Assembly: GCA_028274465.1 (NCBI GenBank)
Contig: CM051455.1
Coordinates: 73,270,489 to 73,334,488 of the forward strand
Reading direction: 5' to 3'
Length of the DNA stretch: 64,000 bases
Source of the DNA: Plantago ovata
Lineage: Eukaryota; Streptophyta; Magnoliopsida; Lamiales; Plantaginaceae
The translations under genes were made by a program, and so were the position numbers. Shown here piece by piece: positions 53,869 through 64,000 of the stretch (positions are counted from its first letter, which is position 1; the number at the start of each line of letters is the position of its first letter). The notes under the pieces are model-generated. The model saw nothing but the letters and a program-made list of their open reading frames with translations. It searched no databases and had not been told where the DNA came from.

Positions 53869-55114
53869 TGATGAACGCGCGGATGTCGTGCTCCGAATTC
53901 AAGCAAATAAATTTGTTATTTAGCCAAAGGCAATCCACAACTACAACGAAAACTGTAGTGTAGTAGTAGAATGACTCGAGTGTCGTTCTCTCGGGACTAT
54001 ACTAGCTTTATCAAATCTAATTAAGAATATAAAACAGCAGATAGAAAGCAATAGGGGTTTTCAAGCAGATAATGGAGATTGGTGATAGTATGGTCCTTCT
54101 TAACATAATGGGGCGATAATCATGCATAAATTCCTCGGTCTTGCATAGAGATCTTTGAATCAATCTTTTGTCCTGTTGCAAGTATTAAGCACTACGAAGA
54201 TAATATGGGTCTGACTCATCAACAACTAACGTCCTAATGTGTTCCGTAATTATTCAACACTACGAAGATAATTGGTCAGATTGGTTGACAAGTGTCCATG
54301 TGTGCATAATAATCAATACAACATACGAGAATTTTGGTTGCAACTGATCAACGAAATAAAGCAATGACACGGAGTATAATGCGCGATATAGCCATTAGCA
54401 TGATTATCTTCCCTCGCTAAGAATTCACATACTACCACCAACGATAAGTTTAGCTACTCATAATAGGCATGCAATCAATAGCAATCATAGAGGAAAACAT
54501 ATTGAAAGAAGAATAAAATAAGTAGATAAAAACTATAAGATACAAAATTACCGAAGGTTGTCAATCTCTGGATGATTGCGATCCTACGCGCTCCAATCTG
54601 CTATAAAAAAGTATCCCCTAAGCTACGGAACTCCCAGGACAGGCCCTGGGAAGTTCCTACCTAAAACTATAGAGAGAGGTGAGAAAGTAGGCTTGGAAAG
54701 ATATGATTTTCGGAGAAAAACTGAGCACTATATATAGGCCCCGTAAAACTACGGGGCGGTTCGCCCCAGAGTATTCTCGCGGAATTTTCGCGTTTTCGAC
54801 GCGTTTTTGGATTTCTTCACCTTTTCGGACTCGGTTTTCTGACTTTTAGTAGCCTTCTAACCTCCAGATTCGGCCCCTAGACTTCAAATCCTATCCGGAA
54901 ACCTTCAGATAGGCTTCTGGAACACCAATTCCTTGTCAACTTCAATATAATTGCCCGGAATTCCCCGAATTTCAACCAAAACCTGTAAAATAAAATCTAA
55001 AGGGAAACGTGACACTATTCTAATAAATGTACTAAAATATAGCTAAATTAACATAGAGGATAGCTAAAATAGGTGAAAAAGACTCGAATGAAAGTGTAAA
55101 ATACACATTCATCA
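53869..55114 (-). repeat. LTR-e, 5' LTR of element E
   Basis: On the minus strand it runs TGATGAATGTG...GCGTTCATCA, 1246 bp. It carries GGGGCGGTTCGCCCC before a CTATATATAG TATA box near 54727-54736. The U5 end (…CCGCGCGTTCATCA) is specific to this copy. Confidence 0.85.
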
Positions 55115-55244
55115 CTAGATTAATGTTTATTTTTGATTTTTTATTACTTTTTTTTTATGGTTTATATGGATACTTAAGTAACTAACTTATACACCGAGTG
55201 AATAGGAGTGTGAGTGGAGTAAAGTGCATAAAATCCCCTCGAGT
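55115..55244. other. Intergenic AT-rich sequence
   Basis: AT-rich sequence directly right of LTR-e, with no gene or complete repeat recognised. Its first bases CTAGA do not duplicate the left flank of any LTR in the window. Confidence 0.5.
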
Positions 55245-55450
55245 GGTAGCAGCTCCGATTTGGAGCTGCTATGGTAGCAGCTCCGATTCGGAGCTATCAT
55301 AATAGCAACTTAGCAGCTCCGATCTGGAGCTGCCATGGAAGCTCCAATCTGCAGCTTCCATGGCAGCTCAATTTGGAGTTGCTGCCATGGCAGCTCAAAT
55401 CGGAGTTGCTATGGCAGCTCGACTCGGTACCGGATTTCGGTACCGAAGTC
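55245..55450. repeat. Tandem array of palindromic 24-28 bp units
   Basis: About seven units of the form GCAGCTCCGATYTGG-AGCTGCCATG follow one another. Each is nearly its own reverse complement (AGCAGCTCC...GGAGCTGCT). Neighbouring units carry paired changes on both arms, and the array ends in CGGTACCGGATTTCGGTACCG, another palindrome. It is GC-richer than its surroundings and is not an ORF of note. Confidence 0.75.
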
Positions 55451-56210
55451 TTGAAGAAGAAGACTAAAAAAATTAAAATTTTGGAACTTGTTTGAAGTTT
55501 TAATTTTGTTGGGGTTTAATATATAATAAATTTTAAGGCGAAATTGAAATTTATAGAAAATATGTGCCTTAATTATATAATATTTAGTGCCAATTTTTGC
55601 AAAATAAAAAATATTGAGGGCAAATGTATAATAAATAAAAGTTGAAGTTGTTTGGTCAAACTAAAAATCTAATTTTTTACCTGGGACAAACTTGTACTTT
55701 CTACGTTTTAATTCGCCAAAAGTCAAATTCGTGGGGTTAGATGTAATTAATAATATCTAACATGTAGTTTTTTTGTGATTGAAATCTAATGGTCACTCAC
55801 GTATAATAACGAAATCTAAGTGGGGTACTCGATGTAATGGACCTTTAAAACTATTAGCAAAATGGATATGTGTTTAAAAATATTGTGTCCCACAAATACT
55901 GTATATCATGTGTTGATAAAAAAATTATGTAAGGATCAAATATAAGATTTTTTTTCTTATTTATATTTTTATTTTAGAAAATAAGGGTTTACATATATGT
56001 TGTGTTTTCCATAATAATATTAAAATTTTGATTTAACAAATAATTTTAATAAGATTTATGATATCTTTATAAAAAAGTATAAAATTGACATTAAACCTCC
56101 TCAATTATTATAGAGTTGCACGAAACCGTTAAAAGTAACCGAGATGAATGAGGGAATTTTTATATAACTCATGGGTTAATAATCAGGGATATTGCGCTAC
56201 TTTGGAATAA
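55451..56210. other. Intergenic AT-rich sequence without recognised feature
   Basis: Very AT-rich sequence; no coding region, RNA gene or complete transposon was recognised on either strand. Confidence 0.5.
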
Positions 56211-56218
56211 ATATATAA

Positions 56219-56975
56219 CTCGTGGGGACTTTATTATTTGCATGGATGGTATGGACAACAAGAAATGAAAAACTATTCAAAAGCCATGATATCCAAATGC
56301 AAAACTTTCAGGCAAGATTAACACAACTAATCAAAGATATCAAGCAAATATATATAGAACACTGGAAAATCCACACCCCTATTCCCTGCAAATGGAAACA
56401 CCAGCAAAGCTTTGTATAAACATTGATGGATCTCATGATCCCATTACTGGGGAATCGGGAGCCGGAGCAATCATACGAAATGATACCGAAAACTTTATAA
56501 CGTCTAGAGCTATTTTTCCGGGCAGAGCATCACCTGCTCTGGCCGAGTTCCAGGCCTTAAAGTTAGGGTTACAATTATGTGCAAGAATAGGAGGCAAGAG
56601 AAAGCAATTAGAATAACTGACTCTAAAGTTCTTATATCTTGTCTGAAGATGGGAGCAGCGACATCCACATATCAAGAAACACTTCCGCAGGACGCATGTA
56701 GACGGATGGATAGCATGGATAGTGTAAAAATCCTTTTTGACTATCGGAAAACTAATCAAATAGTTGATCGCCTAGCAAACCAAAGAATAGAGCGTACTTT
56801 TGGATCAGCTCAACTTTTGGAATCGACACAATCTAATATATGTATATTTGGAATATTTTTCCAAGTTGGCTCCTAGATATACTTAGACTATAGATGATGT
56901 AATTTATATTCGGCATGTAAAAACTCCTCCTATTATTACTACTTGAATGAATTTCAAGTTGCTTCAAAAAAAAAT
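56219..56975 (+). pseudogene. 5'-truncated L1-type LINE, 3' end with RNase H
   Basis: Frames encode FAWMVWTTRNEKLFKSHD, then (shifted) CINIDGSHDPITGESGAGAIIRN and ALAEFQALKLGLQLC, then RITDSKVLISCLK and IVDRLANQRI. These are the start, middle and end of a plant RNase H-like domain (RVT_3 type) that ends L1-type LINE ORF2 proteins. The fragment ends with GCTTCAAAAAAAAA at about 56962-56974, a poly(A) tail on the same strand. Reverse transcriptase and endonuclease are missing, as in most LINE copies. A captured host RNase H-like gene is less likely given the tail. Confidence 0.75.
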
Positions 56976-57264
56976 AGTAAGGATGGTGTATTTGCCTCCA
57001 AAGTCCTCGAGGTCCATATAAATTAGAGACACTAAAACCACCACCAACAAAAACCAGACACTGTTTTTCTTCTACTATTGTTTGTTGTATTCTCTGTAAC
57101 CGTTTCAATTCATTTCATACCGCTCTGCTGATGAAAATTGATGATGATCCGATTCGAAAATTCTAGGAATTAACGGAGTAGGCTATATATCAAAAGAGGA
57201 AACAAAAATTCATTAATTCATTCCTTTTCTGCTCTTCCTCACCCAAATCCAAGGGTTTTATAAA
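56976..57264 (+). promoter_or_regulatory. Upstream and 5' leader region of TAF12
   Basis: A TATA-like CATATAAAT at about 57013-57021 is followed by ACCACCACC and CT-rich leader sequence. A second CTATATAT lies at 57183. The start of transcription is probably in 57040-57215. The short distance between the LINE poly(A) and the ATG leaves less than 300 bp for a core promoter. Confidence 0.4.
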
Positions 57265-60200
57265 ATGGCAGAGAATTCGACCTCAGCATCCTCCCCAAAA
57301 CCCCAAACCCTAATCAACGACGCTTCCAATTCACAGCCACAACAATTGCAGCAGCAAACCCTCTCCTCTCCTTCCCCTTCCATGGATCAGCAACAATTCG
57401 TGCCGTCTCAGCAGATGCAGCAATTGCAGCAGCTCCAGCAGCAGTTGCAGAGTAACAACAACGCCAATAACAATAATAATAATAACAACAACGGTAGTAA
57501 TTTAGTCGGTGTTTCGAATTTCCAGGGTTTACAGAGGAATCCGTCCATGTCTAGGCTTAATTTGCAACCGAATACTGGTGTTGTTAATCCGTTAGGAATG
57601 ATGAGGCAGCAGCAGCAGCAGCAGAATTCTGGGATTTATGGGCAGATGAGTTTTAGCAATAGCAATCAGCAGCAGAATCAGTTGTCGCAGCAGCAAATGG
57701 GGCAGCAGAATCAGTTCCAACCCCAGCAGCAGCAGCAAATGGGGCAGCAGAATCAGTTCCAGCAGCAGATTGGTCAACAGAATCAGCAAATGGGGCAGAT
57801 GGGGGCGGGGAATTTCGCGCGCTCAGCTTTGATGGGGACAGGGCACTTGCCAATGCTGTCCAATCAATCAGCTGTAGCAGCTGCCCAGTACAACTTGCAG
57901 AGTCAGTTCTTGTCTTCGGTAAGGTTATGGCGACCCGCAGCGTGGTTTAGTTTTCGTTATGAATAGAGTTTGCTCTTTGCATGGTACTTGTTTCATTTGT
58001 TTATTTATTTGTATGTAATTTTAGTTTTACTGTTGTGTAAAAGTATGATAAGTCTGGGACCATGGCGTAGTGGTTTTTGTTTAGATTTGTATGTTTACTC
58101 CACCAGCACAACCTTGGAATTTGATCAATTTATGGTTATGGTGTCTGGTTGTGTGGTCTAGTTTTCGTTCGGAGTTTTTGTTATGAATACGAGTTTGCTC
58201 TTCGCTTTGGTACATGTTTCATTTATTTATATGTAATTTCAGTTTACCGTTGTGTAAAGTATGATTAATTTGGGACCATGGTGTCGTGGCTTTTTTTTTT
58301 AGATTTGTATATTTACTCCACCAGCACAACCTTGGAATTTGATCAATTTATGGTTATGGTGTCCGGTAGTGTGGTCTAGTTTTCGTTCGAGTTTTTGTTA
58401 TGAATACGAGTTTGCTCTTTGCTGGGTTCATGTTTCATTTATTTATTTATATGTAATTTTAGGTTACCGTTGTGTAAAGTATGATAAATTTGGGACCATG
58501 ACTTCGCGCTTTTTGTTTAGATTTGTATATTTACTCCACCAGCACCACCTTGGAATTTGATCAATTTATGGTTATGGTGTCCGGCAGCGTGGTCTAGTTT
58601 TCGTTCGAGTTTTTGTTATGAATACGAGTTTGCTCTTTGCTTGGTTCATATTTCATTTATTTATTTGTATGTAATTTTATTTTACCGTTGTGTAAAGTAT
58701 GATAAATCTGGGACCATGGCATCGTGGTTTTTGTTTAGATTTGCATATTTACTCCACCAACACAACCTTGGAATTTGATAAACTTAATTTTTGTGGTTCA
58801 ATTTGAAGAATCAGTTCTTGTCTTCGGTAAGGTTATGGTGTCCGGCAGTGTGGTCTAGTTTTCGTTCGAGTTTTTGTTTTGAAGACGAGTTTGCTCTTTG
58901 ATTGGTTCGTGTTTCATTTATTTACATGTAATTTTATTTTACCGTTGTGTAAAGTTTGATAAATCTGGGACCATGGCTTCGTGCATTTTGTTTAGATTTG
59001 CATATTTACTCACCAGCACAATCTTGGAATTTGATCAACTTAAACTCTTGTGGTTTAATGTTGCTGAAAATGTTAAACATCGGATGTGTTTTACCTTGAT
59101 GAAGTAACATATTACCGGTTTGATTCTCCTTGAACATGCTTCACAAATTTAAATTCAGTTCTGTGGTCCCATCCCGGCTGTTTTCTTTGTATTATCTGTT
59201 TCTATGTTGAATATTGTACCATTTTTAACTTGGGTGCGATTTGGTGCAGCCGCGTCAGAAGGCAGGATTTTCTCAAGGGTCTCAGTTTCATCTTGGTAGT
59301 TCCCCAGGACAATCATTCCCTGGAATGCAATCACTGGGAATGCCAGGGTCTTTCAATTTGACTTCGCAACTTAGACCAAATGGAGCACTTTCTTATGCAC
59401 AACCAAAGTTAACACCTACCCAAATGCGGCAGCATCTCTCACAACAAAATGCACTGACAGCTGGCCAGGTATAGCTTTTTACTACTTTTCTTTATCAAAG
59501 ATTTTCACCTCAGATTCACAGGGGATTTTTATTTGATAAGCATGTAAGTTGCTATCGTGGATGCATGCTTCTTCAAACAAAATCATATGGCCGTAGCCCT
59601 ACCTTTTTCCACTGAATGTGATTTCTTATGAACATTTAATCTGTAAGAGGAGACACTGTATACATGATTGATAGCATTGAGTGTCTCATGATGATGATGA
59701 CATACAATGTACAAGTTTGTTGGTCGTTGATGTGTTATTCGATCAAACCAGAGTGGAGGTCAGTACTAAATTTGAGTTTTAGAGGGAACTCTAAGATATA
59801 AATGCTTTTAGGTTGAGAAACCTAAGACGTGTTATATGGGGTGCAAGTTTAACTAGCGCATAACCAGTAAAGGATCCTATTATTGAAACACATGAATACA
59901 TGATATTAATGGGCAGTTATTTCAATTTATTAAGTTCTTTAATTAAAAAAAATGGGGGAGTTGTTACCAGCGCTGACTAAGGAATACAGGATGGTTGGTT
60001 AAAATGGAGAAATTTGAGGTGAGTCTTATCCAACGTAGTTTTCTTTCTACATAAGTGCAATAGCTGTCTACCGGAGTTACTACTTCGTGGCGATGCTTTT
60101 GTAAATACCATTTAAAAACAGGAAATTTAAAGCATGCTAAGAATAAACAATAATCATCGCGTTTTATTTAGACTAGATTTATTTGCATTTAATACCATTG

Positions 60201-62986
60201 GAAATCAGTAATTCCCTTGCAGGATATAGGATTGACGCATTCTCCATTTATCATCGCTGGCATTTTGTTTTTCCCTGCCTATAGTATAAGTACTAAATAA
60301 AATCTAATCAAGTATTCAATTCAAATATATACTCATTTGGGTTAAACTTAAAGCAAGGTCTTGGGCTAACTCACCTGAAATGTTCAAATCTCGGGTTGAC
60401 AAGTAGTAGCAACTAACAACACATTTCTCGTACAATTTTTAAATTCACCAACCCTAGATGCCATAATCACCCCTGACTGAGGATAGAATCACCCCAAAGC
60501 TATTCATTTGTGTATGATTGTACGTTCATGGGTTTAAAACGTCATTACTTGCCCTGGTAACATTGGGTGAGCTTTGCCCATCTGAAGCTCACGTTGCTCA
60601 AAGTGCTATCAAGCCTTCATCTAGAATTCCAAATTTATTATTCCATGACTGGAATATCAAGGATCAAAGGTCTGGTTTGGGGTCTATTTCTGTTGGTCAA
60701 TCGTTATTAAGTTTCCCAACCTTTTTATATAAAGTTTTATAATAGTTGTATAAAACATTACGACACTATAAGTGAAGAGATAGTATAATATTTTAATATA
60801 CTATGGAAGAATACACATAAATGTTTATACACTTTACTCTAAGTTGATCCAAGACTTGAGATTTTCTATTGGATTCCAAAATATCTGATTTGGTATCACC
60901 CCACCAGGAATTTTCTGACTCTGGTTGTAGTCTGAAGCAAGTAATTTGGTATCACGAAATAGATATTACAATCTTAACCAAACACATTTAACCAGGGTTG
61001 CCTGATTCTGCACCCTCCCCCCCAAATGAATCGCGTTCCGGAACGCGCTCTCCAGAACGCGGTTCGGGGGCGCTCCAGTTCTCTATGTTTCGTGCTCTGG
61101 TTCTCCCAAAGTCACGTTCCGAGCCTCTATATCCAGAGAATTGGAGAATGAATCCTTTGTTTCGTGCATATTGGAGAATCCAATTACAAATAGTAGCGAA
61201 TCAGGTTAAAAAAAATGAAAGAATCACGTTTTGGAAGTTCGTGAATCGTGTTCCAAAAATCAAAGAATAAAAAATATTTGATTCGCTGAAGAATTGATTC
61301 TCTCATTGAGAATCACGAACCACGAATCGCTTGCGCGCTCCGAGTGCTCCACGAATCAGGCAATCCTAGATTGAACTTGCCATTTCCAATTGATGATGCC
61401 CATCTTACCTGGACTCGGTACTGAGTATCTGAGACGGGTTTGTGTCCTGTTGTTGGACTCAACAATTTCATGAAAAATATTCACATTTTGGACTAAAATG
61501 AAGTGTTCTATTGCCATACCCATGTCCAAGTATCGAGTATCCAGTACGGGTATGCAAAGGGCATTGTAGAGCCCGAGTGACGCCACACTGAAAGACATAC
61601 CATTAGGGTTGTGTTTTGGATGAGGTAATCAGCTATCTTATAATCAAGATGAGCTTATTTGGCCATTTGACCAAAATAAGTATGTTATGTAAACGCCTAA
61701 TAATAGAGATGGTATAATCTTTTCATATCCGTATTGAAGAATACAACATAAATTTTTATCCATTTTACTCTAGTTGATCTAAGACTTGAGATTACACCAA
61801 GTTGATTTGACTGGCAGCTTATATAAAAGTTAGCTCATTTGTTCTATGTTCTATACTTGGCAAATCAAATGGCTTATCATCTATTTACTAAACACCTCTA
61901 CTAAAGTCGTCTCTCAATTTCAGCTGTCCTTATCAACTACCAGCTGGCTAATCAGCTATGTTTGCTAAAAAGAACTTCGGTAATGTTAAAAAATTCTACC
62001 ACTTTAGAGGATGCCACACTTCAATTGTGAAATTTGTAGCCACATTTATGGCGTTTCTTTCTTCCGTGAAATTTATGAATATAGTGTAATTTAATGTGCA
62101 AATTGGTCAATTGCTTTACTGCCTTACTCTTTATGCCATTCTTTTCATTTGCTGTAGATGGTATGCATTTAATGTTTTTGCTTTTAAGAAAATGCAGGGA
62201 CAGAATATTTCAAGGACGTCATTTATGAATGGTCAAATTTCCGGGTTGGCACAAAATGGACAAACAGCAATGATGCAAAACGCAATATCTCAACAGCAAT
62301 ATTTAAAACAAATGCCCTCAATGTCATCTCCCAATTCATCTTCACTCCGTCTTCAACAACAGAGGCAGCAACAGCTGCTTATACAGCAACAACTGGCAGC
62401 TTCTTCACCGTCGCATCAAAATTCAGTAGGCATGAACCAGCAACAGTTATCGCCTGCCACGCCGCAGCTGAGCCAGTCGCAGGTTCATCAACAGAAACAA
62501 CAACAGCTACAGCAGCAGCTGATACAGCAGCAGCAGGCACCATCTCAACAGCTCTTGCACCAGCAGCAGGCACCGAGAATGATAGCCCCTGGTGCCCAGA
62601 GATCTGTAAGTTTAACAGGATTGCAGCCAGAGGTGACCGCATCAGGCACAGCTACGCCAGGTGGAAGTTCAAGCCAAGGGGCAGAAGCTAGCAATCATCT
62701 TCTTGGGAAGAGAAAGATACAAGATATACTATCTCAGGTTATTCTACAAACATTTTGCACTTAAGGACAAATGTTCTGGAATTGGAATTATTAGCTAATA
62801 GTTTTGATGTCGCCAAAATACTTTCAACAGATCAATTTGTCCATATGTGATATTTCTCATTTGCTTCTAAATCATAAAGAATTGAAATTGATTATTATCT
62901 TAATGTGGCAGATGGGTTTTGAAGGAACGCTGGATCCTGATGTTGAAGCACTTTTGCTTGAGATTGCGGATGACTTCTATGACTCT
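57265..62986 (+). CDS. TAF12: TFIID subunit TAF12 (TAF12b/EER4-like), first four coding exons
   Basis: Exons 57265-57918, 59250-59468, 62198-62737 and 62912-62986 all join in phase 0 with GT-AG introns and give 496 residues so far. The N-terminal region is Gln/Asn-rich low complexity ([14 protein letters not shown], then long Q runs). Exon 2 is [12 protein letters not shown] to NALTAGQ. Exon 3 ends [14 protein letters not shown], and exon 4 reads [25 protein letters not shown]. The last two begin the TAF12 histone fold (KRKIQDLV...[20 protein letters not shown] in the family), which pairs with TAF4 or ADA1 in TFIID and SAGA. The rest of the histone fold must lie beyond 64000, because no continuing exon is visible in 62987-64000. 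The long Q-rich N-terminus fits plant TAF12b, linked in Arabidopsis to ethylene response (EER4). Confidence 0.9.
57919..59249 (+). repeat. TAF12 intron 1: five-copy ~215-bp tandem array
   Basis: The intron is built from about five units of 210-220 bp (near 57925, 58140, 58357, 58575 and 58835), each with TGTGGTCTAGTTTTCGTT, 'accgttgtgtaaag', GGGACCATGG and 'ctccaccagcac'. The last unit is preceded at 58809-58826 by a copy of the exon 1 end (AATCAGTTCTTGTCTTCG) with GTAAGG after it. Small ORFs in the units are not conserved between units. Confidence 0.85.
59469..60992 (+). other. TAF12 intron 2, left part
   Basis: AT-rich intron sequence with no coding exon, RNA gene or complete transposon recognised. 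Confidence 0.55.
60985..61376. mobile_element. hAT-like MITE in TAF12 intron 2
   Basis: A 376-bp element (60993-61368) has 16-bp terminal repeats: CAGGGTTGCCTGATTC on the left and TAGGATTGCCTGATTC on the right in reverse (14 of 16 identical). The flanking 8-mers CATTTAAC and GATTGAAC agree at 6 of 8 positions, which fits an aged 8-bp hAT target duplication. The inside holds further short palindromes (GAACGCG/CGCGTTC type) and no transposase. Confidence 0.7.
61377..62197 (+). other. TAF12 intron 2, right part
   Basis: AT-rich intron sequence ending in the acceptor AATGCAG|GG at 62197. No further feature was recognised. Confidence 0.55.
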
Positions 62987-64000
62987 GTGAGCTCCCGTGG
63001 TTGTTGTACTTTTGTTTTTGTAACACACATACGCATTAACGCGTACAAATCAAATTTAGGATTTTAAATTTATTTCTAGATTGCCTCTGTGTCAATTTTG
63101 TGTGATAGATATGGATTTTCTGCGTGTACGACACTTGTCTTCATTCTTTTTTTCTTTTAATTTTATGTTCATTTTTTGGCATGCTGTGTGGTTTATCTGA
63201 CATCTGCCCATGTTATGTTCATGTGTGTGATACATGTCCGATACCGATTCTTTCGAATTAGGAATGTCGGTACATCCTAGCCTACTTCTTGTTGTTGTTG
63301 ATCTGCTGATATAACTTGTGACGATTATATTGCTGTGCAGCATCCTTGGAATTGCTCTTTGGCTGTATCAAAATATTCAAATGATTGAGTTACACCGTTC
63401 TCATTGTTATCTAATTACTTAGGAAGCTGACTTTGGCCTGTGAATGGACCTGTACTTATCGCAATTCTATGCCTTTTATTTTAATCCTTTTCTATGAAGA
63501 GTGTATTATGTTGTTGTCGTTTTTGGGTGGTGGGTGTTCCTACCTCTGTTTTTCTGTAATCTGTTGGACTTGACATGCCACTAGGGGCAGTAAGCATGGG
63601 TCAACCAGACAGGAGGTTATATCATATCTATACCTGTGTTTAAAACTTAAATTCCGAGTGCCACTCGGAATCCTTGGTTTTCGTTTGAGTTTTGTAATTC
63701 TGGGAGAATTTCATTTTTGTTTTGGGCGTATCTGACATCTGCCCATGGTATGTTCATGTGTCTGATACATGTCTGATATCGATTCTTTCGAATTTTAGGA
63801 ATGTTGGTGCATCCTAGCCTACTTTTTGTTGGTGTTGATCTGTTGATATAACTTGTGATGATTATACAGCTGTCCAGCATCCTTGGAATTGCTCTTTGGC
63901 TGTATCAAATGTTTAAATGATTGAGTTACACGGTTCTCATTGTTATCTAATTACTTAGGAAGCTGAGTTTGGCCTGCCAATGGACCTGTACTTATCGCGA
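62987..64000 (+). repeat. TAF12 intron 4 with a ~543-bp tandem duplication
   Basis: The donor GTGAGC follows exon 4. Sequence from about 63187 (TATCTGACATCTGCCCATG) to 63466 recurs from about 63729 to the window edge, ending in GGACCTGTACTTATCGC both times, with roughly 90-95% identity by eye. The unit length is about 543 bp and the second copy runs off the window. No exon is recognisable. Confidence 0.75.

Noticed and set aside
57970..59107. Repeated 60-70-residue ORFs in TAF12 intron 1
   Set aside because: They arise from the tandem units, start and stop differently in each copy, and lie within an intron supported by flanking exons.
58827..59249. Treating the second TCTTCG|GTAAGG as the true exon 1 donor
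   Set aside because: The upstream sequence would need to read through four repeat units containing in-frame stops, while the donor at 57919 joins exon 2 in phase.
60998..61270. 90-residue ORF in TAF12 intron 2
   Set aside because: It lies inside the hAT-like MITE and is composed of its palindromic GAATC/CGCG repeats.
1..64000. tRNA, rRNA or other structured RNA genes
   Set aside because: I saw only the short tRNA-complementary primer-binding sites and no full cloverleaf or rRNA sequence; a dedicated tRNA scan was not possible.

Overview
This is plant nuclear DNA, most likely from a flowering plant. Two host genes sit at the edges: a GRAS transcription factor of the NSP1 type (1-1491, minus strand, C-terminus outside the window) and a TAF12-type TFIID subunit gene (from 57265, plus strand, last exons outside the window). 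Stowaway-like and hAT-like MITEs and Copia, Athila-type Gypsy and LINE sequences fit this. I cannot name the species from the sequence.

The roughly 53 kb between the host genes is a nest of retrotransposons. From left to right: a Stowaway-like MITE close to NSP1 (1741-1944); a gutted Tnt1-like Copia element (2524-3922); a Copia LTR 'H' split into 3923-4557 and 27634-28297. Inside H lies an Athila-like Gypsy element 'B' (LTR 4558-5805, gag 5940-7582). B's gag is broken by an antisense Gypsy element 'A' (from 7583), with the 5-bp target duplication GTTGG at 7578-7582 and 18464-18468. A piece of B gag is repeated in tandem at 15748-17223 behind a templated filler, followed by a further LTR (17224-18463). 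B protease then resumes (18464-18960) and is followed by a third Gypsy copy 'C' (19007-27633). Next come a different Gypsy gag fragment (28283-30290), an Athila-like LTR (30308-31580), a 100-N assembly gap (32081-32180), two head-to-head copies of one SIRE-like Copia family (F, minus, 32181-42886; G, plus, 42887-50698), and a fourth Athila-like copy 'E' (50699-55114). A palindromic tandem repeat and a LINE 3' end precede TAF12.

The most interesting content is the Athila-like family A/C/E. It encodes a Gag-protease polyprotein but no reverse transcriptase or integrase, so it must be mobilised by a partner. In A and C a second ORF follows in its own host-gene-like cassette: a GC-rich palindrome cluster, a CT-rich leader, an intron with conserved splice signals ending just before the ATG, and a protein of about 434-446 residues resembling the 'putative plant transposon protein' family. 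Its 3' region carries two conserved 9-bp hairpins about 113 nt apart and an A-rich tract. The unrelated Copia family F/G also carries a post-pol ORF of apparently related layout, again with its own TATA box, and a seven-unit hairpin array between pol and that ORF.

Almost all transposon ORFs are damaged. Apparently uninterrupted ones are ORF2 of A and the Gag-protease ORF of E, whose protease active-site glycine is lost. The two host genes appear intact as far as they are visible.
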